27,026 bases of DNA from Acanthamoeba sp. SK_2022b (lineage: Eukaryota > Discosea > Longamoebia > Acanthamoebidae): positions 1 to 27,026 of the forward strand of contig JANDJZ010000603.1 in assembly GCA_027943245.1 (NCBI GenBank). Reading direction: 5' to 3'. Both the position numbers and the translations under genes were made by a program. This document shows positions 19,429 to 27,026 of this stretch, in pieces; position 1 is the stretch's first letter; every line of letters begins with the position of its first letter. Under the pieces are notes generated by a model, which worked only from the letters and a program-made list of their open reading frames with translations, had not been told where the DNA came from and made no database searches.

Positions 19429-20779
19429 CGTGTGTGTGTGTGTGTGTGTGTGTGATGATGATGATGATTGCTTACTGCTTGCGTGGTGGGTGGTGTCTGA
19501 CAGACCAAGAAATTCCTGAGCTTGGAGAGCCATCTGCTGCTGGAGCTGGTGGTGAAGGATGCCCTCGTCGTGTCCGACGAGGAGCACGTGTGGGAGGCCG
19601 TCCTGCGATGGGCCGCGCACAATCCCGACGCCGAGAGCGCCCTCGCCCAGATCCTCACCTACATCCGCTACCCGCTCATCAGTGCCGTACGCACCCCCCA
19701 ATCATTTTTGTCGACACACTGTTCAAGACACGCGCACTTCTTGCAGAGCTACATGGCGGAGCACGTCATCCCGCATCCGTACGCCAAGCTGCCGGGCGTG
19801 GAGGAGGCCGTCAAGCTCAACTCCAACCCACTCAAGCACTCGGGGTACTCGCTCCGCTGGCCACTGCTGCCGCCCGACGCCCTCGTCTGTGCTTTACACG
19901 CTGCACCTCCTGCGTGTCGTGTGCGTACAAGGGGGTCGACACCCGTGCAGGCGGGCAAGGTGGTGCTGCGTCAGTCCCTCGCCGACATTCTTAACCGACC
20001 GCGGACCCCGCGCTCGCTCCAGGGGTGGAAGGAGCTCCCCTACTCTGGCACACCCGGCGTACGCGCCTCCCTCAGTTTTTAATTTTTGTTTTGTTTTGTT
20101 TTTTTTTTTCCTATTTAATTCTGTTTGAATCGACGTGAAGTGCTGATGTCAGCGCTGTGGGTGGCGGCGTAGGACACGTCGGGTCTGTTCCATTGGCTGG
20201 GCACCAACGGCGGCGGGAGCGGTGGCGCCAAAGGCGCAGACCAGCGCGGCTGGGTGAACCCGTGTAGGGCGGGCCTGGTCAAGGTGGTCTGCTCCGCCCC
20301 GCCCTCGCGCTACTCCAACCCCGAGGCCGTAGTCGACCGCACGTTCCACACCACGTGGTACACCTCGGGCCGACCCCACCCGTGGCTCACCGTCCACCTC
20401 CTCGTACGCTCTTGATCTTCTTCTTCTTGAAACCCTACATTTGTAAACGTAGCGGCCAGGCAGTTCCTGAACTCGCGCGTGTGTGTAGAAGGAAAAGGCC
20501 TTTGTGATGAAGGGCTATGCGATCAGGCAGGACGGGTCGACGGTGTTCCTACGGTCGTGGAGCATGCAGGGCTCCAACGACGGGCAGTCGTGGGCCGACC
20601 TGTCCACGCACGCCAACGACTGCGGCCTGTCGTCGCCGTCGCAGTGGGCCTTCTGGCCGGTGAGCTCGGGCGTGCCCTACTCGCAGTTCCGACTCCTCAT
20701 GACCGGCCCCTCGGCCTCATCCGTCTCTCCCAACACCCTCGCCCTCTCCAACATCGAGTTCTACGGCTTCTTCGCTTAA
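16616..20779 (+). CDS. Methyltransf_FA - BTB - BTB - BACK - F5/8C domain protein
   Basis: 17 exons in continuous phase, 818 aa: 16616-16706, 16810-16851, 16907-17026, 17104-17232, 17374-17420, 17518-17592, 17690-17855, 18011-18061, 18176-18334, 18424-18622, 18768-19010, 19145-19328, 19504-19686, 19747-19884, 19951-20058, 20173-20403 and 20489-20779. Residues 30-170 fit the farnesoic acid O-methyltransferase-like (Methyltransf_FA) fold: FEAQASNDIHVSF, NYEVVIGGWMNRKTAVRK, LRYVGFSSWN. BTB1 spans about 185-293 (SDLFADVHFHAGSVVFPAHC). BTB2 spans about 300-440, with a Ser/Ala/Pro insert at 325-345. BACK spans about 450-563, with CPTFHIADVLALPALRQAA and VWEAVLRWAAHN. A discoidin/F5-8C-like module spans about 625-818 (TFHTTWYTSGRPHPWLTVHL, SNIEFYGFFA). 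BTB-BACK proteins are commonly Cul3 substrate adaptors; the BACK plus F5/8C tail recalls BTBD9. The start at 16616 is the least certain exon. No target can be inferred. Confidence 0.82.
19366..19468 (+). repeat. compound (GA)n-(GT)n-(GAT)n microsatellite in BTB-gene intron
   Basis: GA run at about 19366-19384, GT run at about 19385-19453 with two GC interruptions, then GAT triplets to 19468. All lie inside the intron 19329-19503, between the BACK-domain exons. Confidence 0.93.
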
Positions 20780-21104
20780 CTTGTTCCCGAGTAAACGTAA
20801 AGAAAGAGAAAGACAGCTGCTGTACGTTCCTATGGCCTCTCCGTTCTTGACCGCCTCACCCTACACGCAGGGTCGACTGCTGTGAATGTTGTGAATGCTA
20901 TGAATGAAGAGCCGCGTTAGTCGGGATTGGCCAATGCTCGGTCATGGACTTCCCAAACACACGCAGGCATTTTGTTGCTCTCACCGCTACACGTAACGCA
21001 CAACAGCATGGCCCACTCTTGAGGAACGCCACCCTGCCCACAAGGTGCGTGTGCCCGACGGTTCATCCAAGCCCCGAGGACACCCTCGTTGTCATAGCTT
21101 GTAG

Positions 21105-21673
21105 CGTCTCCGACAAGAGCTCGATGATTCGCGCAAACCGCTTCCAGCAGTGCTTGCCCGCCAAAAGGTCAGACGCTGTTGCTCGCCTCTCTCACTTGCG
21201 TTGCGTCTCTTCTTCTGGGCTCAGTCTATGTTACATAGGGTCCTATTGCTTGTCGTAGATGGAGGCGGTTACAAGCTCAACGCCAAGGCGATGGTGCATG
21301 CTTGTAACCGGCTCGCAAGGTTCCTGACCTCGCTGCAGATGGTGTGGATAACCGCAGGCAGGACTGTAGTTGAGTACGCACTGCGCGAAGATGCTTGTTG
21401 CGTTGCCTTCTAACACCAGCTGTTTCTCTTCCCCCGTAGGGCCTGCATGACCTCTCCCTATCTGCAGCCGTTCATCATGTTCGGCGCTGTGGAGAGGCTG
21501 GGCTGTACCAGTTCCCTCACCTCGCGCCTTTCAGACATGAGCTTCTTGTTGACTAGTGCGGCACAGGTGCTTGGGCAGCTCTGACAGACATCACTGAACT
21601 TGCAGACAGCGGAGGCAGCGAAGAGCAGTGTGCGGAAGAGGAGCACGACGTGTCGGGCGAGCAGAAAGCGTAG
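21105..21673 (+). CDS. tentative small gene, strand uncertain
   Basis: Unrecognised. A plus-strand chain fits phase: an exon ending VLARQK at 21168, then 21226-21374 (SMLHRVLLLVV... to GRTVVE), then 21440-21560 (ACMTSPYLQPFIMFGAVERL...), then either 21611-21673 with an acidic tail (SGGSEEQCAEEEHDVSGEQK) and TAG, or another ending. The junction that makes VVE/ACMTSP is convincing in phase. However, the minus strand is also open with high GC3 over the same span, for example LLAGKHCWKRFARIIELLSE at 21169-21110 and a hydrophobic stretch at 21690-21610. I cannot exclude a minus-strand gene instead. No start codon is settled and function is unknown. Positions 20780-21104 show nothing firmer. Confidence 0.28.
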
Positions 21674-21798
21674 CGCGAGATCGGCGATAGGCTGGGATAG
21701 GGCCCTGCGACCAGAAAATGACCGGTTGCTACAAATAAAGCACCAAGCTCCCGCCAACACTTCCCGCATTTCGATCTTTGGCAAAACTCTTCTTCACC

Positions 21799-24700
21799 AT
21801 GGCCACACAACTCGCTTCTTCCCATGCTCCCTACAACGTACGCTACACGTTCGACTTCCTTCTATGACTTGGAAAGATTGGCTGTGTTCATTCTACACGA
21901 AATCGGCGGTGAGCCCGGCAACTGAATTTTCTTGCCATTAAACTCAGATTGACTTGAAATTTAATTTTTAATTCAAAACTCCCAGGTAGAATCTGAGATG
22001 GCTCGACTCTGCCATTACACTACTTATTTCACAATTCATTTCTTTACACGCGCAGACGCAACAGTTCAGCGATGAAGTTCGCGAGGCGGCTGATTTCGTA
22101 CGCGGAGTTCTGGGCGAGGCTGAGGTGGCCCTCGTGCTGGGCAGCGGCCTGAACGGTTTCATCGACGTGCTTGAAGACCGTAAGGAGCTGCCCTACGCCG
22201 AGATTCCGCACATGCCCACCACCACCGTCAAGGTATGGCCCTCCTCCTCCTTGGCTTGCACGATCGTGTCCCCTCACACCGTTGCCGGTGGCCCGTGTCC
22301 TGTCCGTCTATGGTTGCGCCGCTCCGTAGGGACATTTTGGTCGGTTGGCTTCGGGCAAGGTTGGCGGACTCAAGGTGCGGCGCAACCCTCTCTCACGACG
22401 AGCACACACACACACACCACCACCACCACCGCACGCACGCACGCACACTGATGGCATGCATCACGTGCACGGCCTCGTTTGCTGCTGCCGCTCCACAACA
22501 CAGATCTTCTGCCTTGCCGGCCGATCCCACGCGTACGAGGGCAAGGCCATGTACCAGCTGACCTTCACGGCGCGCTTGATGCGCGCCCTCGGCTGCCAGA
22601 TCCTCATCGCCACCAACGCCTCGGGCGGCTGCGGCGAGGGCATGGTCCCCGGCTGCCTGATGGTGATCACCGACCACATCAACCTCTTCCACCGCAACCC
22701 GCTCGCCGGTATGCGCACATGATTTCTCTTTCTCTCTCTCTCTCTCTGCCCTCTCCGTGTGCGTGTATGGCATTGGAGTGACCACCGGATCCGTGTCATC
22801 ACCGCAGAGACCTTTGAGGATCGCGCCCTGGGCGTGCGCCGACCGGACCTCTCCACGCTCTACAGGTACAGCTTGGCGCTGCCGGCGTAGGGCCTGTGCG
22901 TGCGTGTTTGATTTGTGACTGGCTGGCCAAATCAACAGTTGATTTTTAATCGATTATTGATTGGTCGGTGTGGGGTCGCCCTGCCAGCCCACGCCTGCGG
23001 GAGAAGGCGCTGAGCACGGCCGAGAAGCTCAAGCTCAAGCTGTGGCAGGGCGTCTACGTCAGCGTGTGCGGCCCGTGCTACGAAACTCCGGCCGAGGTCC
23101 AGTCTGGCCGTGCCCTCGGTGCGCTCTGTCCCTCTCCGTGCTCCCCCTCCTCCCCTGTTCGGCTCATCAGCCGAGTCGGTTGGTACTCGCGTTCCCCAGG
23201 CGGCAGCGCGTTCGGCATGAGCACGATCCCCGAGGTCGTGGCGGCTCGCAGCGTGGGCATGGAGGTGTTCGCCATGTCCCTCATCACCAACCTCGCCGCC
23301 GGCATGGCCGCCGAGACCATCACCCACTCCCACGTACGCACGCCCCGATCGCTCCACTCTGGCGCTCGTGGACTCGCCGTTTGACGCGCGTTGTGTGTCC
23401 GGCTGCGGCGATCTCTCTCTCTCTCTCTCTCTCTCGCTCGATTTCGCAGGTGCAAATGGTGGCCGACGTGGCCGGCCCGGGATTCGTCAACTTTATGCAG
23501 GAGTTCATTCGCAACATCAAGTCCGAGAAGCAGCCCGAGAGCGCCTACAACGCCGCCTTCCTCCCGCCCAAGCACGAGGACCCCGAGGCCACCTTCACCG
23601 CGGCCCTCCCGCAGGCCAACGCCGCCCCCGCCACCGGCGCGCAGATCAACGCCGCCGCCGACTACGTGCTCGCCAAGGGTACAGCGCGCGCGTGCCCGAG
23701 TTGTGTGTGATGTGATGTGTGATGTGTGATGTGTGATGTGTGATGTGTGATGTGTGATGTGTGATGTGTGTGTGTGTGTGTGTGTTGCGTGTGTTGCGTG
23801 TCAACTGACCGCGCGCGCGGCCAGGAGTGGGCGAGGGCAACACGCTGTCCGACGTGGGCCTCTATTTTGCGCCGAGCCACGGGGCGGGCCTCGTCAAGCG
23901 ACTGAAGGACGCGCGCGTCGTGCCCTACCGAGACATCCCCCACTTCCCCTCCGTCAGCCCCTCCTGTACGCCCCCCCCCCTCCACTGCGCGCGACCGGCA
24001 GCATCTCGCTGGCGTAGATCGATTCTCATGTTGTCCCGCGCACGTGTGTGCTCGTGTCTCTCGACTGTGGCCTCGCCAACCAACCACAGCGCGGCAGGGC
24101 GAGGTGGTGGTGGGCACGCTGGCCGGCGGTCAGCGCGTGGTGGTGCTGCACAAGAACGCCCTGGAGGGCTTCTCGTGCGAGGAGTCGGTCTTTGTGGCGC
24201 GCCTCCTCCGCGTCCTCGGCGTGACCGCCCTCGTGCACACCCTCATCGCCGGCACGTCGCTCCCCTTTCCCCACAAACGCATGCCATTGCTCATTTCGCG
24301 AGTCTCGCTGTTGCTGCACGCGCGTGCAGAGCAACGCGATGCCGAGGCCAAGGTGGATGACGTGGCAGTGCTGGTGGACGCGCTGGACTTTACGTCCATC
24401 CACCCGTGGACCCACAACAACCCGCTGCGGCCCATCCAACACGTTCGCCTCTTTGACGCCCAGGCGTACGCTCCAGCCACCCACCGCGCCCCACGCGCAT
24501 TGCTCACATTCCGATGCTTCCATGCATTCCATGGCGCATTCCTCGCGATCCCGCGCGCAGGCTGCAGGCGGGCGTGGCCAAGGCGTTCGAGGCGCAGGGC
24601 GTGAAGGCGAGCGAGGCCTCCTACATGGCCTTCCAGGGGCCCTCGCTCCCGAGCAACGCCGAAGCGGCCATCGCCCACAAGATCGGCTGCCCCCTCGTCG

Positions 24701-26699
24701 GCACCGCCTCTCTGTACGCTCTCTCTCTCTCTCTCTGTCTCTCCATGTCTCCCGTGTCGCTTGCGGACATTCGCTACGCGCTCGCTACTCACCCGGCGCC
24801 TTTCCATTCCATAGCGGCCTCGTGTATGCCTCGCGATCGAACGGCATCTCCGTGCTGGGCCTGGCGCAGCCTGCCGTGCTCAGCAAGGGCACACGTACGC
24901 GCTATTCAACTCGCGCTATTTTCTCTTTCATTTCTCTCTCTCTCTCTCTCTCGCTCCGTTGCTGACGTCATGGCATCTCCCGGCCACTAGTGAGCAAGGT
25001 GCACGTGAGCAAGGCCATCGAGTCCCTCCTGGCCGCCCACCCGCCCTCGCCCGCCCAGCCCCGGCAAGAGGCCGCCGACCTCCCGGCCAGCATCTACAAG
25101 CAGCAGCAGGTAGACCACGCAAACGAACACGCTCGCTCGCTGCCATTGGCGATATCGTCGTGTCTAATGAAACGAAACGCGCGGCAGGTGACGCCTCATT
25201 TGGCGCACCCGATCACGCAGGGCGTGTTCGAGCACGTCCAGGCCGCGGCCGACCATGTCCTGGCCGCCGTCTCCGTACGACCTCCGCCTCCCTCCCCCTT
25301 TCTCTGTCGGTCGCGACCTGCTTCGTTTGGGGGGGGGGGCACAAGTGCTCACGCATGTTAGCACGTGTGATGCAGGGAGGCGAGACGGGCCTGGCGCTGA
25401 TCGTGGAGGACGACGCCCTCTTCACGCCCTTCTCCGCGCACTTTGCGCAGCTGACCGAGATTGCCGGCATTCCGCACCTGCCTTCGGGGGTACGACCACG
25501 TCGCTGGCATTCTGCCATTGGCCTCACCACTGACACTGCACGCACTGTGCGTGCGCTTCTCTCTCCCTCTCCCTCTCTCCATGCGCGTGTGGAATTGGAA
25601 GGTCCAACTCTTCCGCGGGCAGTTGAAGGACGGGGGCGCGCCCGTCTTCGTGTTCAGGGGCATCCACTACGTGGCCGAGGGCCGCCCCTTCTCCGACATC
25701 GTCTTCCCCATGCGGGTAAGCTGCCCCCTCTCGGCTCCCCAATAGCCCTCCTCCCTCCTCCAGGCAAGGGGGGTAGCTCGCTCATTACGAACGGGCGTCG
25801 GGTGGCGGTGCAGCTGCTGCACGCGGTGGGCGTGGCGCGCGTGGTGCTGGTCGGCCGTAGCGCCGCCTGCACGCGCAAGTTCGGCGGCCCGGGCGACGTC
25901 CTGATCGTCAACGACCACATCAACTTCTCCGGCCGCAACCCGCTCTTCGGTCCCAACGACGACCGGTAACGCGCTTCCCCCCTCCCCTCCCCCACATCAC
26001 AGCATCTACTCGCCAGCAGCTCCGCTCGTGAGACGATGACGGAATCGTGTAATCATTTATTTATTTTATATTTATATTTATTTTATTTGTTATCAGGTGG
26101 GGCGTGCGTTTCCCGGACATGAGCAACGCCTACGACCTCGCCATTCGCAACCTGGCCCACGACATCGCGCAGGTTCGCCTACCCCCACCTCACAGTATCA
26201 AGGCATCGAAAGCCCAAGCACACCGTGGCCACGCGGATGACCTCCCCTCCCCTCTCCTCTCCAATCCAACACAACGCAGGCGGAGGGCATCGAGGTCAAG
26301 AGGGCAGTGGTGGGGCTCTTCGTGGGGCCCATCTACCGATCGCCGCTCGATTCGCGTCTCGCGCAACTTGGCGGCGCCGACGTCCTCACCACCGGTACCG
26401 CCTCTCGCTCGTTCGACGCCGAACTGAACCGCTGGCCTCACGCACGACGCGCATACGTGGTGTTGGCGCGGGGGGGGGGGCACGCAGGCATGGTGGCGCA
26501 GGTGGTGGTGGCGAGGCATGTGGGGTTGAAGGTGGGCGCGCTGTCCCTGGTGAGTGGATCGCTGGAGCTGGAGGAGGCCGAGCCGGCCAACCTCGAGCAG
26601 GCCGCAGCGCAGACGGCCCGCCTGGCGGCCCGCCTCCTGTCGCAGCTGGCCACCTCCGGCAAGCACCCGCACGCCGACGGCACGCCGGTCGCCCACTAG
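21799..26699 (+). CDS. three-domain purine nucleoside phosphorylase (one canonical, two degenerate domains)
   Basis: Domain 1 should reversibly phosphorolyse inosine/guanosine to base plus ribose-1-phosphate. 21 phase-consistent exons encode 907 aa: 21799-21837, 22056-22232, 22330-22374, 22504-22708, 22808-22865, 22988-23118, 23200-23333, 23450-23678, 23825-23965, 24090-24251, 24330-24465, 24561-24713, 24815-24894, 24991-25109, 25188-25274, 25376-25489, 25602-25715, 25769-25965, 26097-26172, 26280-26394 and 26488-26699. Domain 1 (about 14-300) has GSGLNG (42-47), GRSHAYEG (93-100), NASGG (125-129), GPCYET (203-208), GMSTIPE (224-230) and SLITN (245-249), the 6-oxopurine-type set. After an Ala/Pro linker, domain 2 (about 335-600) and domain 3 (about 610-907) keep the fold pattern but lose the active-site motifs. 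The exon 10 donor must be GC (24252) to hold the frame. Single PNPs are about 290 aa homotrimers. Confidence 0.86.
22409..22446 (+). repeat. CA/CAC/CGCA simple repeats in PNP intron 3
   Basis: Short runs of CA, then CAC/ACC triplets, then CGCA tetramers lie in the intron between 22374 and 22504. Confidence 0.85.
23705..23784 (+). repeat. 7-bp minisatellite and (GT)n in PNP intron 8
   Basis: About seven head-to-tail copies of TGATGTG occur, followed by a GT run and two copies of TGCGTG(T). They fill most of the 146-nt intron between the linker exon and the first domain-2 exon. Confidence 0.9.
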
Positions 26700-26789
26700 C
26701 TCGTTGATTGCGCAAAAATGGCAAATATATTTTATGATTATTTTTTAAATTCATTTCTAGGGCGACGCGTACGTGGCAATGTTGGTAGT

Positions 26790-27026
26790 ACGTTGGTATT
26801 GCGCCTCTCTGCATGAGATTCGCCTGGGCGAGTGTGCTGGTGGCGTCAAGGAGGCGCACATATCCAATAAATTACATTCATCCAACAGATAAAAACAGGG
26901 CTGCTTGCACGAGACAGATCAACCCACCTGTATCCATGCTGGAAAGGGGAGGGAATCAAGTCAGAGGGGGACTGAGGATACCCTGGTGGCCGTTTGAGCG
27001 CGTCCAGCGGTGGAGCAGAGCAAGCT
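26790..27026 (+). repeat. inverted repeat, right arm (3' end of unknown gene X)
   Basis: Matches the reverse complement of 12862-13108 and continues to the window edge. It begins at the codons for TLVLRLSA and TGA (26790-26816), followed by the homologous 3' UTR. Upstream of 26790 the similarity stops and 90 bp of AT-rich sequence separate it from the PNP stop codon. Within the window, only the last few codons of gene X are present here. Confidence 0.85.

Noticed and set aside
23700..23790. CRISPR-like array in the TGATGTG repeats
   Set aside because: Units are 7 bp without spacers: an intronic minisatellite.
24324..24400. Reading exon 11 of PNP in the frame beginning NAMPRPRW
   Set aside because: That frame breaks the PNP pattern; the alternative frame gives DDVAVLVDALDF, aligning with the GDIMLIRDHINL segment of single-domain PNPs.
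24130..24807. Minus-strand frame across PNP domain 2
   Set aside because: It crosses real exons and introns of the plus-strand gene indiscriminately and has no splice or family support.

Overview
This is a eukaryotic nuclear segment with high GC at third codon positions, dense short-intron genes on both strands and very short intergenic gaps. Gene content, intron style (about 50-150 nt, many 5' splice sites reading GTACGN) and the tolerance for GT/GA microsatellites in introns fit an amoebozoan. Acanthamoeba is the closest match I know; this assignment is inference. I rebuilt gene models by hand from splice sites, reading phase and family knowledge. Eight models (ODC carrier, GDI, GPHR, L15, SDF2, BTB protein, PNP triplet, and intronless INO1) are phase-consistent from start to stop.

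Layout. 1-12000 is mostly housekeeping: a small unrecognised protein (-), inositol-3-phosphate synthase (-), a mitochondrial 2-oxodicarboxylate-type carrier (-) head-to-head with Rab GDP-dissociation inhibitor (+), the Golgi pH regulator GPHR/GPR89 (+, 13 exons), ribosomal protein L15 (+), and coproporphyrinogen III oxidase (-) converging on L15. 12000-15200 is gene-poor and repeat-rich. It holds three copies (plus one degenerate piece) of a roughly 150-bp tRNA-derived SINE-like element. Between two of these lies a mosaic of gene debris: two exons and the 3' UTR of an unknown gene, an inverted and internally deleted copy of part of the PNP gene, and a Lys/Ala-rich terminal exon of another gene. 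15200-20800 holds an SDF2-like secreted MIR protein (-), divergent from a large 17-exon gene (+) whose product combines a Methyltransf_FA domain, two BTB domains, BACK and an F5/8C-type domain. 20780-21798 has coding-like exons whose strand I cannot settle.

21799-26699 is the most striking locus: one 21-exon gene predicting 907 aa with three tandem purine nucleoside phosphorylase domains. Domain 1 keeps the catalytic residues. Domains 2 and 3 have lost them, but domain 3 alone keeps the aromatic residue that in trimeric PNPs is donated to the neighbouring subunit's active site. This looks like a covalent one-active-site pseudo-trimer. The window ends (26790-27026) in an inverted copy of the unknown gene's 3' end seen at 12862-13108, so the two repeat-linked regions are paralogous in inverted orientation.

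No bacterial, viral or CRISPR feature was recognised. The genes do not form a shared pathway; apart from two divergent pairs sharing short upstream regions, they look independent.
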